Below, piece by piece: positions 1-12,253 of a DNA stretch of 64,000 bases. The position numbers and the translations under genes are program-made. Position 1 is the first letter of the stretch; each line of letters starts with the position of its first letter. The stretch comes from Mesodorylaimus sp. YZB2_4 (Eukaryota > Nematoda > Enoplea > Dorylaimida > Dorylaimidae): positions 124,001 through 188,000 of the forward strand of contig JASANH010000183.1 in the NCBI GenBank assembly GCA_030248295.1, read 5' to 3'. Below the pieces are notes generated by a model, which did not search any database, was not told the DNA's origin, and saw only the letters and a list, made by a program, of their open reading frames with translations.

Positions 1-560
1 GCGAGTCTTGCGAGTCTTGCGATTATAGCTGCGGTTGAAACATCAACCCGAGGGGTTGACGTCTCCCAGGCAGGGGAGATCAACAGTTCTCTGCCTCTAG
101 CAATGACCTACCAGATACGAGGATTACACTATGCATTGAAGCTAGCTAAAAGCCATATTTGTCTGTAAGTCACTATTTGAGGGCAGTGGTCATCAACGTG
201 GAGTTGCCCTCAGAACCCGAGCCTGGAAGGATAGCTTTTTGAGAAACTAATTATGACCGTTTATTGTTTCCTTGTTCTACTGGGCCCACTGCACTGAAAT
301 AGCAAACTTTCCAAAAAATTTGTTATTGATGGCAAATGCAACGCGACGCAAGAATTGAGTTCTGACGATGAGTATAAGCAAGTTTTCGCTCCAGTTATAA
401 CCAAGCCTGACAGGCGCAGGAGAATTTGACCGCCCGAAGTCAGCAGGTCAAACACTCCGACTGGAGCAAGGCAAGTCTTGCGATTATACCTGCGGCTGAA
501 ACATCAACTCGAGGGGAGATCGATTGCTCTCTCCCACTCGCCATGACCTAGCCGTATCAT
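1..560. repeat. Dispersed repeat, two partial copies
   Basis: A motif around GGCTGAAACATCAAC, followed by a short GA/CT-rich block and a 'caatgacct/ccatgacct' stretch, occurs at about 20-115 and again at about 475-555. Related copies lie at about 3030-3080 and, reversed, at about 32405-32600. A neighbouring block 'cccgaagtcagcaggtcaaa' (about 433-455) recurs near 32558. This behaves like an interspersed, transposon-derived family. I see no open frame, terminal repeat or target duplication that would fix its class or ends. Confidence 0.55.
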
Positions 561-952
561 GCACTAGTGTTACACAGTTCGCCGAAAGCCAGAGTCTTTA
601 GGTCTAATTATGCGTGGAAGAGCTGAGGTATAGATTATGTAGTTCCATGAAGAGCTCATTTATCGTTTGTGAGCCTTTATCAAGACTTTACCATGAAGGC
701 AGCCTGATACATGTTTCTCGCTACAGTACATAAAATTCTTACATCAGTTTTGTGATTTCAAAAAACCCTGCATCTCCCTCCCACCCAGATTTATTCAAGG
801 GAAAGTCAGCCCTGCTTTGGGGGCTGAAAGTGGGGAACGAACTCTCCACTCAATCAGGTTGCTTTACGTTTACAGTAACTGTAGCAGAAAATAATCTCTA
901 AAAATCAAATCAAATCAAATAAATTAAATTTAGAAAACACCAGACCCGTCTT

Positions 953-3900
953 TTAGGATATTTTGCAATCTGATTCATCAGGTTCATCGATGGTTGATCG
1001 TTTCATTTTTAAGCTTAATCTTTGCGTTTGTGGTTTCTTCATTAGACTGCCGTGTCTGGTCAGCACTCCTCTTTTTCTTTCGCTCGTTTGATTGGGTTTG
1101 CCATTTGTGGTGTTCACATCGTCATCGCCATCGTCCAAATCGATGGTCGTATTCCACTGATGAGCGACTTGCTGATGAGGGGCGACGACTGTGGGTGTAG
1201 CGACCAGTGCTTGAGCCAGTCCTTCCTTCTTCATGCTCAATGTTCTAGCGAATCGTGCGATACGTTTTTCGTGGGCTGATCGGATAGGTTTGTCAGGCGG
1301 TGCAGAGGAATCGATATGATTGTGGTGATTGTCCGTGGAATTCTTGCGACTGACCAGTTCTTCTTCTTGACCCAAGCGATCCTCGTCCTCTTCGTCATCC
1401 GTGCTCGTCCGACTGTACCTGCCAGCGCTCAAGCATCGGACCGTGATCTGCGACATTTGACGACGGGGCGGTGGTGGTCGAGGGCGACCATGGTTTGGAT
1501 TGGGCGAGAAGGTGAGTGCCAATGGAGTGACCCGCGATTGTTGACTCGTACGACGACGACGCTCGACATCGACTGGTATTCGAGTGGAATTCGGAAATCC
1601 GCTTTGATCCAACAGACATTTGAACACGTCGACTACTCGATCGCCCGTTTTTGCCGAAGTCTCGTAATAGGGGATGGCCCTTTTTGAGAAGCTCAAATGG
1701 TTGAGCCACACTGAGACCGTTTCGCGATAAATCTGAAATTTGTTTGGGCTTATGCTTGCTACCAACTGTACAACAGGAACAAGTAGAAAATTTTAAACAT
1801 GGCGAAAATGCATTGCTTCTGGGGTAAAATCCGACTGTTTTTTTTCTTATAGCTCCCCGATTTTTCGACCCAGCGGGTAAATTCCGGAAGCCCCAAGGGT
1901 GAATAAAACGGAGAGTTGACAGAAAGATTTTTCAAGTGCAGATATGATCAGCAGTTGAAAAATTATATTTTGCCAAGTTATAATAGCATATCTAACTTGA
2001 CTGCTAATTACTGTAGATCCTCTGGCAGAGAAAACTCACGATCAAACAAAAACACAGCCTTAGTAGCTAGTTAGAATGGCAAAATCGTGTTGAAGAATTT
2101 AGGCATGAGTTCAAGTGAGCCTGGCTCGAGCCTTTCAGTTCAGATGATACTTAAATAGCGGGGCTAGCAATCAGTAAGGGGCCATCCATAGAGGACGTCC
2201 CAGGGTGGGGGTGAGCGGAAAGTGGACGAAAGTGGATAGGGGAGGGGGGTTGCGCCAAGTGGACGTCCACTTTACAAAATCGGCGGGTTATCTCGGAAAA
2301 TTATCGCAATTATCATAGTATTAATGCTAGATATACGAGTAAAATTACTAATATTTAAATCATCAAACGACTATCCAAGGACTCAGGTCGATTATATTCG
2401 ATTTTTCCCAAATAATTTTCATCCTTCTGGCTTATCTTTTCCAGAGGCGGATAAAACGATTTTAGTGGTGCTGCCAGTGGCTTTGTCGCTCAATCAGATG
2501 CCTTGGTAACCAAGACCTGCAGGCGGCTGCGGTGGTGCAGCGGTTCGGCACTCGTCTCTACGTATTGCTAGAGAGCGGGTGGCTGGACTAGTCCCGGGTT
2601 CGATCCCCGGTGATGGAGGTCGGTTTGCGAGCCATAAAGCCTCGTTGACCTTGCACGCCAGGCTGTGGGTGGCTCACCCGGTACCCTAGAGGTGCTCCGA
2701 GTGGAGAGACGGAAGCCACAAAGAGTAGACAGTCTCGGCTATCGAACACCGACAGGGTTCACAGCCCACCCGCCATTGTCCGAGGAAGTCGGTGTCCTGT
2801 CCAGAATGCCCTCGTGTGGAGGTGCTCCTAGTGGAGACACGCAGAGGGACGCTGCTGTGTGCCGGTCCCCGCACAGCCCTGCCTATAGGGTTTGACTGCT
2901 GGCCGGCAAGGAGCAAAAACGGGCTTCGGCCCACAAAAATTGGAAAAAAAGAATCAAGACCTGCGCGGAAGAAGGGGTGGAAGAAGAGGTTTGCTGGGCA
3001 AGTACTCTGAATGTGAGAGCGAGCGACTATATCTGTAGCTGAAACATCAACTGTCCATCCAGGGCGATAGATTCCAGTCGCCAGGGGGGGGGGGCTATTG
3101 GGATGTCAGAGATGCTGGACAATTATAGCATCGACTGGTCCGACCCTCGACGTGAATCCCGATCTCGATCTGGTTGATCCGTTCAAGAAATGAGATATTT
3201 CAATGGGGTTGACGTCCCTAGCAGCCTGCCCTATATTTCCTGTCCTCGCTGTCACTGTCCATCAAACCACTCCAAAAACTCAGGAGAACTACCCTGCACG
3301 TAAAGCGGAATGAAATTCTGATTTTGAAGGAAAATTGGATTGGATTTTGGGGGAATTTTAAATTGGATGTGGCATGACACATTTTCAGAGAGCGTAAAAT
3401 TTTAGTTCCCAATTTAACTGATGCAGCAGCGAATCAAACTGAAGACTGAATGACCCATCATTTCATCGGCGGATCAGCCGATGCTGGGAGCAATGCTTTT
3501 TCGAAGTGAATATTTTCTTATGGGGAGGGGGGGGTCTGCTCAAGTGCACGTTCATTTTCGGGGGAGGGGGGGGGGAAGGGGGACGGGTCCAGGCGAAACG
3601 GATGAAAGGTGGATAGAGGGAGGGGGGAGTCAAAAAATCGCATTTTTTGGTGGACGTCCTTTATGGATGGCCCCTAAGGCTATGTTTCTGCAGCAGCCTG
3701 TGCAAATTACTTTGTGTTGGCCTTACCTTTTTGTCCGCATCAGCCTTATTGCCCACCAGCACAATAGGCAGGTCTTCAAAATCGGCTGGTCGTCTTTCAA
3801 CGAGTTCCTTCACAAGCTCTGTGACCTAAAAATTGTCCTGATTTTTTATCATACTCATGTTAGACGCAGGGTGATCTCATGTTACGGAAGAAACTGATAG

Positions 3901-5376
3901 CCTTATCATTCGCCACTTACACAACTGATACTGTGCATGCGTCTCTATGCTGATAATTTAATACACAAACTGTACTGTAGGTAACCTGAGCAGGCCAAAA
4001 ATTCTGCACGATGCACAAAGACTTTTCTTCGTATCGGAGCAAGTAAAGTTGACAAAGTTGAGCGAGGTTCTTGAAACAATTTCACCTAAGAAATAATTAC
4101 AATCCCCCTCTTTCAGTTTTTCCCACTGGGACGCCTGGCTTATATAGTTGGTGAATCCCCACAGGCGCAGGTGCCCTTTCGGGCGGATGGATGATGGCCG
4201 ATCAAGGACGCCCTGTCATGCCGCTTTTGATGAAGAAGAGAGTGAAGCAGTAAGTAATGCATCGCAAGTAAGTTGGGACTAAATACATCAGTTGCCATGT
4301 ACTTGCGGCTTTCAAATTCCATCTCGCCTCTTTCGTTTCCAAAATAACCTTTCTCTCACTCTTTTCGCTCTCTCTGCCCCAAGCAATAGGCTTTTCCATT
4401 TTCTCTTCCCTCATTCCTCTGTGCCTGCAATGCTATTCTATACTGATAAACACACAAACAAAGGTGATTCTTGGTTTCAACTCGCACCACCACACCAATG
4501 CTATGATAAAATTTTGGATGCTAAAAAGTTTTAGCTTCATTCAAATACTTTCCTCGCCGTGAACCAATTTAAAGTAACAATTTCGAGTATTTTGAGGACT
4601 GAATATTTTTGTGTGAAAGTTTCCCAAATGTTTAAGGCCAAACAAAATTTTTGAGATGACAGAATTCTTATGTAAGACTATTAATTAGGTATCATTGCTG
4701 GCGGAAATCCCACAAACCGCCTACATCTCCAAGTATTAAGAGGTTCAGAATATGTTTTTTAAAATCATATTTGAAACTTTTTTCACATCTGTTTCGACTT
4801 TTCACTATTCCTTCACTCGGCTAGAAATGCCACTATTGTAAAATGCTGCTCATTTTGTTGCGGTGTTCTCTACCTGTCACTCAAGTTTGTATTGTCCCCA
4901 TTCAATCAGTCAGACTGTCTTTGCCGCCACTTTTTCCGGTCATTACCTATCTCTTCGAACAGTGTGGCATTAGGCGACTCGCCTTCTTATCAGCCCCCTT
5001 CTCACTCACCAACCCAGCACCCGCATTGCACTTTATCAGCCTCGTACTATCGCTCTTATCACTGCAACTGTCTGTGGCTACTTACGCTTTTGAATGAATT
5101 CACGTCATCCACAGCGAATATTAACATGAACGCGTCGGCCGAAGCGATCGATACTCGGCGCATATCGGGATAGTAGAAGTTGGTGTCGTAGATATCTAAG
5201 GGTAGTGTGGAACCGCATATATGAAAGTCGCGTGGATAAATATCCTCCACTGTTTCCCGATATCGATCACTGAACGTATTATGCAGATAGCGACGGATCA
5301 AACACGTTTTCCCGACGTGTCCGCTGCCCAACACCAACAGTCGATATCGTTGATGCGCCGTTGAGTGGTTGTCCAT
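953..5376 (-). CDS. Ras-like small GTPase (Dexras/Rhes/Ras-dva-like) with long tail and CAAX box
   Basis: Three exons on the minus strand join in frame: 5376-5086, 3825-3727 and 1732-953, giving 389 codons before the stop. Every boundary has GT/AG. The start chosen is the ATG at 5376, just inside an acceptor, so an upstream 5' UTR exon is likely. Residues 17-24 are a P-loop (GSGHVGKT). The NKxD motif is NKAD (about 123-126) and the G5 motif is ETSAK (about 154-158). The DxxG switch II motif is degenerate: the sequence reads YDTNFYYPDMRR, so the usual Gly and catalytic Gln are missing. The Dexras/Rhes/Ras-dva group is known to vary here and to carry 'FMLIF/VDD..SF' after switch II, as this protein does. 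The C-terminal region of about 225 residues is Ser/Arg/Asp-rich, and the protein ends in CKIS, a CAAX prenylation signal. Inferred role: a membrane-attached signalling GTPase with low intrinsic hydrolysis. The exact orthologue is uncertain. Confidence 0.85.
2178..3674. mobile_element. Harbinger-like DNA element (1.5 kb) inside a Ras-GTPase intron
   Basis: The ends are near-perfect inverted repeats of about 22 bp: the left end begins GGGGCCATCCATAGAGGACG and the right end is its complement with one mismatch (about 3652-3674). The element is flanked by TAA at 2175-2177 and 3675-3677, and a 3-bp TAA/TTA duplication is typical of PIF/Harbinger elements. Inside are G-rich subterminal blocks and a tRNA-like SINE head (2525-2625). 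No transposase frame is visible, so it is a non-autonomous copy. Its right end lies only about 50 bp from the splice donor of the GTPase's second exon (3726). Confidence 0.75.
2525..2660 (+). repeat. tRNA-derived SINE-like head
   Basis: The segment has an A-box-like stretch (GGTGCAGCGGTTCGG), a possible anticodon hairpin with TCTCTA/TAGAGA arms, and a perfect T-arm (CCGGG TTCGATC CCCGG). The acceptor ends do not pair and the anticodon region is too long, so it is not a functional tRNA gene. A tRNA-derived SINE promoter region nested in the DNA element around it is the best reading. Confidence 0.5.
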
Positions 5377-7190
5377 CGGTCGATGGGTTTCTGCACACAA
5401 AACACAAATGGCAATAAGCAACAATAGAAATGGCAACTTGTTTTAGAAAATGTTTTATCAACCTCACTCTAGCGCTACGCAGATTTCCTACTAGTCATTA
5501 GAAACCAACTATCCGCGGAGCACGGAGGCGGGCCAGTAACTGCTCATTGGGTTCAGTAACGAGAGGACGCTCTAGCGAGTAGTTGCATGATGGGTGGCCT
5601 GACCGGATGTCAGGGAAGCGATGCGTAAGAGACATAATAATACAAAGGTGTCTCACAGTTTGTGTTTCGTTCGACAAATTCAACAAAGTGGTAGCAAATT
5701 TGAATTTCGCAGGTTTGAAGTAAGAAGTGTTTAATATTGTCTTGCAAGGAATGTGGGAGCGTGAGTAAGAATGGAATCTGAGGCCACGAAACTTGTTTTA
5801 TGCTAAAAGTGAGCCATTGAAGGGACAAAAACAAACTTACTGTACGTGACACGCACAATTGCCAATAAACTTCTGTAATGTTGCAATTGCGAATTCCTCA
5901 CTTTTTAAAAGCTAGATGGGGCAAATAAGTGGCTCAAGTCGAACTCGCTGTCACGACTGACTCTTCGCATGCAAGTTGGACAAGAGCGCAATGACGGACA
6001 TCGACGACTTAGGATTTATATGGATGAAATAAGAGCGTAAAAGGCATTCTGACCAAAGGGCAAGGGGAGGGAAAAAGGGCGAGACGAGGCGAAAGGGGGT
6101 CGTGGCGCTAAGAATATGAATAGTGCGTAATTTTTATCAAATGAAGCCTTTTTGAGTAGGAAGCTTGATTAATGGAGCGAATACGCGCTCTAAGACGAAG
6201 GAGGCACAGACGGTCCGTAAATTAGAGCTGACTCGAAATAATTGCCGCTCGTTTTGACGGCTTTCTCTTTAAATGAACTGGGACCACTGGAAATAGGTCC
6301 TCGAGGACCCCTTGATGAACGGCTCTCGGAAACAAAAGAAGACATCTTGCTGGATTAGCCTTTTTCGTTCCATTTTCCATTCGCTTTTGAAAGCATGCCA
6401 GCCTAGAGTGACGTTTTTTCTGTCCAGTCATCGTCGTCAATGTGATGGATGAGGAAAGATAGCAGAGACTCTCATGCAGGAGTGAAGGGGACGGATGGGA
6501 GAAGTGGAGAGGACGGAGATGATATGTCGTGTCCAGGTCACGCCTAAGGCGGATGGACGGGCCTGAAAGTAGTCATGGTGTGGAAAGCATTCAATGAAAG
6601 ATTGGACATAGGCCTTGGCAGAACAGAGTGGGATGGGTACTCCTGTGGGAAAAGATAGTGTGTGCGTGAGACTGCAGAGATGAAAGCTCACTGTTATCTG
6701 GAGGCGTGGAGAGAAGGAGGAGACAAAGAAAGCAGGTAACGAGGTGACCGCCTCCCGCATTCCTTGCAGGTGAACGGCGGGAGGGTCAAGCTGTTAGCTA
6801 ATTAAAAGGTTTTTCAAGCTCTGAAATTAAAGCAAATGAATTTTAAGATACACCGTTCGCTGATATATTGTAATGCCAACCCTTTCGAAACTACTTTTTT
6901 ACCTCATGTGTAGAATTAAAAATGCCATTTTCACAGGTACATGAATTCGCACCTACAAGATACTGGCCGTAATTAGCTAAACGTGCAAAACTAAGCTCCC
7001 CGCGTGTTTCTTTCCTAATTAAGAACTATAAATCATAAAAGCATGACACCAACGCAAACCGTACTAATGGATACCACTGGTCTCGTGACAAGCAAAAACA
7101 GACAAACTTTTGCCTCCGCGCTCGCTATGGTAATAGGACAACAAACTGTTCTTTCAGCCATAGGAAAAAAACAGAAAAGGCGATTGACGA
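5377..7190. other. Intergenic, no gene recognised
   Basis: Upstream side of the minus-strand Ras-like gene. It contains an acceptor-like site directly before the GTPase start (about 5393), which implies that an untranslated first exon lies somewhere to the right. The stretch at 6050-6760 is purine-rich on the plus strand. Several frames are open but show no family resemblance and overlap each other, so I call none of them. Confidence 0.5.
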
Positions 7191-7646
7191 GGTTGGATAA
7201 AGTCCGAATGCATACCCCACAGTCAACACCACAGCATTAGGTACCTAATTCATTTTGCCATTACGTCATATTCAACTAACGATCAAGGTGGGGCGTGGGT
7301 GTGAATGTTTCATTCTGCTTTACTAGCTTCCTCAACCAACCGCTTCAAAGGGTTATTAGACTATAAAATTTCAATGCAAAAAATTCTGCCCTTTTTACCC
7401 TTTCTTACTTTTATTGAACATTATTAAAGTCGTATAATTTTTAGCTTTATGGCAAGCTGGAGCCAACGCCGCCGCACAATAATTTCGAGCCCTTTGAAGC
7501 GGTTGGTTGAGGAAGCTAGTAAAGCAGAATGAAACATTGACACCCACGCCCCACCTTGATCGTAAGTTGAATATGGCGTAATGGCAAAATGAATTAGGTA
7601 CCTAATGCTGTGGTGTTGATGGCAGGAATTTGGACTTTATCCAACC
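7191..7646. mobile_element. Foldback/MITE element with about 160-bp inverted arms
   Basis: The segment 7191-7353 is repeated as its reverse complement at 7488-7646 with only a few differences; 'ggttggataaagtcc' opens the left arm and its complement closes the right arm. The spacer of about 135 bp is AT-rich and noncoding. The transcript would form a hairpin with arms of about 160 bp. I see no convincing target duplication. Confidence 0.75.
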
Positions 7647-9117
7647 TAACTATGCTGTGGAGTATAAAAATTAGAAATCAGGTAATTTCAATCAGGATCA
7701 GATAATCAGGTAATCAGGATCTGAAATATATACCGCAGCCAAAAATTAAAACTTCATATTATAACCATAATAAAAACTGCACTCTTTAAAATATACTGAA
7801 TACATAGAAATTATAAATTTATAGGTGTGCCAAATTAATGTTTCCAGTCCGTGTGCGGCGCTAAACAAAAAATGATATCTCATTTCTTAGAAACCCCTCC
7901 TTGAATAGCTTCTTCTGTCAGGTTTTTTACTGCCTTTTTCGAAAAATTCACAGCGGGTCATAGTGTGAAACGTGACCATGCGCTGAGTCAGTGGATTCCT
8001 TTTCCAACTATTGATGATATCATGTAATATAGTTACAAATCTTATATAAAGTCGCACTTATAATAATAGTCTCACATAAAAGAGTTAAAAAAGTGTAAAC
8101 AGTGGAAAGTCCAAATGCTAAAGGGCATAAAAGCGAGGTACGATATCAGTATTGGCGGAAAAGGCCAAAATCAGGCCCCATAATGCTTGACCATCGCCAG
8201 GCATTTCGCAAAATGCCGGCGCGGCCAGGCAAAGGCTGAAATGGCCTCATTGAGACTGGTGATTATGGGAGTATTGCCTGAGTGACCAGGCAATACTCGG
8301 AATGTCAGAACGACGGGCACCTTGGAAATTAGGCGAAAGCCGAAGTCGGGCATTCGATTCTTCATTATAAATTTTAAAAATTACAAAATACATTTATTAT
8401 GTCTTTGTGCATTTTTGATTCGTAAGCGTATAACGTATTGGTAAAGCGTTCTGTACAGGGCAAATGAGGAGCTTATTTATTACGACAGTTGGAGCTTCTA
8501 TGACAGCGACTGTTGCACAGCAAGTTAGCCGACTCGCATCTGCCTTGGCAACCTCTCGTACAATTGCATTTTTAAAAACTCGCGGTCTCCTAATCGATGC
8601 AGAAGCGATAGTTTCGGCGCAGATATTTCTTTATCAACAACATTGAAAAAGTTTGCACATTTCGAACTCGTGTAGTCCGTAAGAATGGGAGAGGGAAGTC
8701 TTTGGTACAGAGCTTGTAGAGGCCGCTTTGTTGACCAAATTCGACCTTTGCCTAAAGCCAGCATTCTGCGTATTGCCTGGGCACTCAGGCAACTCCCGTA
8801 ATCGCCAGACTCCGCGAGGTCATTTCGGCCTCTGCCCGGCGCTGGTCAGGGTGAATGGGCGGAAGATACCGATATTATAACTAGTCTCTTCCAGACTCAC
8901 ACCACAATGCCTTCAGGCGCACGAAAGCACCCGTTCCAGGCCCGTTTAGGGTCCTTTCTCCAATACAGTATGTCCCATACGGCAGCAATAGGACGAGTCT
9001 TGGAGAGTGAGATAGAGACAAGAGAGACAAATTAGCAATAGCCTGGGAGGATTCGATTGAAAGAGATCAAATCAATATTCTAACTTGCGTGTCCACCATA
9101 TTGCCCTCGTGCGATGG
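7647..9117. other. Noncoding repeat-rich interval
   Basis: The first part is AT-rich and unremarkable. From about 8110 to 8880 there are GC-rich patches with repeated GCCTGG/CCAGGC words near both ends (8190-8300 and 8770-8860), in opposite orientations. That suggests a decayed inverted-repeat element, and a weak similarity between 'atcagtattggcgga' and the complement of 'cggaagataccgatat' marks possible ends. No protein-coding gene was recognised. Confidence 0.4.
8270..8297. repeat. Perfect 11-bp hairpin
   Basis: AGTATTGCCTG is followed by a 6-nt loop (AGTGAC) and its exact complement. It lies within the GC-rich end of the putative decayed element at 8110-8880 and is probably part of that element's terminal structure rather than a terminator. 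Confidence 0.6.
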
Positions 9118-10230
9118 CAGACCCCGGTCAAGTACTTTCGGGTCGCGTCGGGTCATTTTTTTGAAAGATCGGGTCAAACGGTTCAAAAATACAGCAATTT
9201 TGTAAGCTACTATTAGCAGCTACAGAAACCTTTGCATAGGTGTTCGACTCCAGGATTTGTAGGATATGCTTCATGCATGCATAAAGGCTATCATTCCACG
9301 TTTTCATTCTGCGTAAATTCCAAGAATGTCAGACAAATTGTAAGCTGTAAGAATGACCAATTTATTTGAGTAATTCCTGCAAAGCGAAGGTCCATATGTG
9401 AGAGTTCTCATAAAGATTCTAGTCAACTCTGATGAATGGGTGGGACTAGACATACTCTAACATAAGAAGGAGTTGATGATTGTTAGCAGGTCGTAGGGGT
9501 ATCTACAATCACATTTGATTCCTGAATATGAGATAACTTCCTGGGTATACCTGGCTGGAAGAGCAATATAGTCTGTACCCAAACACCAAATATGCACCAA
9601 TAATAGCCCCCTTGACCAACATCCATGTTACCATTGCAGAACAGTTTACTGTGTTCAAAAGTGATACGTGCCCTCACATCCCTCCATCAGTAGTGGAGGT
9701 TTTGACAGGAGCTAGTGTCCAGCACAATATGACTTTGTAAGCACTATCTTTTGCGAAGACTAGATGCAACGCTAGCCTGGGGCTCAGAAATATTTAGTTA
9801 TTTCTTTGTTTAACCAAGGATAAGCTGTCTCAGACTCCGAAAGTTATGACAGAGTTGTCTCTATTTTTCACGCCTATTATTCGCATTGGTTAAATCTTGT
9901 CTCCAGTGGACAGACCCTAGTCGCTTTTAGATCTACTAAGGTTTTTAAAAAATTATTTGACCACTATTTTGGGAAATATGAAGGAATGTCATTGCATTTA
10001 CTAAGGATGACTAGGGAATAAGAAAAGCTGAAAATTCGCGTGCGTGAGATGTCTCCATCTCATATTTTCTCACAGTCACCTTTACAGCAACGCCACCCTG
10101 TTCTGAGGATTTGTTATTGGTTTTTATCGCGAGGAACTTTAGCTACTTATAAGAAATTCGGGTCAACCCGACCCGAAATTTCGGGTCAGGGACTTTCGGC
10201 TCGGGTCGACCCGACCTGATCCGGTGTCTA
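9118..10230. mobile_element. hAT-like non-autonomous DNA element
   Basis: The ends carry imperfect inverted repeats: the left starts CAGACCCCGG and the right ends CCGGTGTCTA. Both are followed inward by GGGTC/GACCC-rich subterminal repeats, as is common in hAT elements. GCGATG occurs immediately outside both ends (9111-9116 and 10231-10236), which fits an eroded 8-bp target duplication. I found no transposase frame. The family call rests on end structure alone. Confidence 0.5.
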
Positions 10231-10339
10231 GCGATGAGTCGAACTCACAAAAAACTAAAAAAACAGCGGCTGCAATTGCATTTGTGTGCTCATTTCAATT
10301 TACTTGTTGATAGACGAAATGAGAACGCGTGATGCAGGC

Positions 10340-10436
10340 CACCCGCGCTGACTATGTACGGTGCATTGGGGCGCGTGATTAATGTGAGAAACTGATACCA
10401 GGGGGTGCGGGTTCGACTCCCGCTCGGGCTAGCGCG
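10340..10436 (+). repeat. tRNA-like fragment with B box
   Basis: GGTTCGACTCC at about 10410-10420 matches a pol III B box and sits in a T-arm-like hairpin (GCGGG TTCGACT CCCGC). The upstream part has no convincing acceptor partner or anticodon arm. It is more likely a degraded tRNA or SINE remnant than a tRNA gene. Confidence 0.3.
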
Positions 10437-12253
10437 TTTTTATTCTGTTTCTGTTTCTGTTTCGGTTTCTTGATTTCAATATGATCGCGACCATATCGTC
10501 GCTCCCCTGTTTCGAGCGATTCGGGAGCGTACCATACAAGAGTGAAACCCACTTCAGCTGTCCATTCAAAAGGTCAGTCGAAATTCCCTGGGCGATACAA
10601 ACGCGAATAATTTCTCAGATTTATTCCAGAGAAAACTTTTTTAAAAAATTCTTTGACCATCCTATTCTCGCCACCGAGGTCGTTGAATTCAGTAACATCG
10701 TTTGTGGGCCTAGTGTCAAGTAACACATTCGTCTCACGCGCACTACGTGACCTGAGTAATAAATTGAGAATGTTTGGCATTTTTGCGGGCAGGTATGCGA
10801 GTTTAGATGTTTTCTCAGCATCGAACATCGTCTTGGTCAAAAAACTTGTAGTCCTTGTTGGTATTGATGAAACAGGTTAAGTGTGGTCTGGAATTTCATG
10901 GGCCTTGTTGTTGATACTCTGCAATGACATGTAAATTAAATTTTTTGACCGCATATATTTGGCATCCTTATTTTTGAAAATATTTTTGTGGTCTTTTGGA
11001 AACTTTTATACATGAAATTATTGGTGTGCATATACGAGACCGTTCACATGTAAGTTATGTGTGTTAGTAATTGCGGGCCGTACTGTAAGTTTATCAAATA
11101 TGTGGGGGATAAATTAGAAATTTTATGCTTAACCAAATGTGCAACTGACTAGAGTTTGGTTACTTTTGGAAGCCCGGGTCATGTGCTGAATCATAAACCA
11201 CATTCACCTAATATTTTCTGAAACCATATGTTAATGTAAACCACATTGAATTCCTCTGCTAAAATATGCATAGCCCGCTGTGTGCGTTTCAAAACTGATC
11301 ATATTCAAGATGTCAAACTGGAAAAGTATGCCTCGGCATTTTATATTCTCGCACCTCCAGGCGACTTTGAAATTAGAGCGCGTACCTGCATATGATGTAT
11401 GTACGGGCATGACATGAGCAGGCCTGCTTGACAGTCGAGTCAAAAATCAAAATCGGTATCTACGCTCCGTTGAATCCAGTACGACAAAGAAGGCGAGACC
11501 AGGAGTTGTGTTCAAAGACGTTTTTTACTGTTCTGACCTCCGCAAGTGACAAGCATTGTTTTAAATTGGTTTCTTTTGCTAGTTTTCCTCTCGTCGATCA
11601 ATACGCAAATCGTATTTTCGACTGGTTTTCGATTTTTTTGCGTTTGTGGTCTTGAAAAGTATTCTTTGGGTTAGGCTTTCCTTTTGGGGCGGTGGCGCCT
11701 GCGATGCGTTTCGATAGGGCACGAAGCAATGGGCTATTGTTTGAATTTGAGTGGCAGCGGGGCAAATGAAGGCAGTAAAGGCATGACCGTCTTATCCAGA
11801 GGGATTTGAGGGGACCAGTTAGTGGTATATAATGCTTACTGGCCCTTCAAAGCCCAGTGGATGAACGAGTCACCTGAGATGAGTGAGTGAGTACTTTTCC
11901 AGGCTTCATTTCGGTGTTGTAATTAGTGTTCTTAGCACTAATCGATATCCATGGACCAGCAACAACTTGATTCAAGGTTTGATATCGCTCTTTATAATGT
12001 GACGCTCACTTTTTAAAAGGCAAAATTAGGTCAAGTAAGAAACAAAATAATTCTTCACTGGCGCTTTTCTACAACATGAATAGATGTTCAAAGACACAAA
12101 AATCCGAATTTCAGCCTTTGATGCTCAGGCGAGGTGGCTTAGCCATCTTATCTGAAGAAGCCATCGGAAATCTATGAGGCATCTCAAAAGTTAAAATACT
12201 TTGCAATTTGCTTCTCAAAAAATTTTTTCAGGAATGAAATTTCAAGTTCAATT
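10437..12253. other. Intergenic, downstream side of the neurabin gene
   Basis: A '(ttctgt)n'-like microsatellite occurs at about 10445-10470. Open frames on both strands at 10480-10880 overlap one another and resemble nothing I know. Coiled-coil exons expected for a full neurabin were looked for here on the minus strand and not found. Confidence 0.4.
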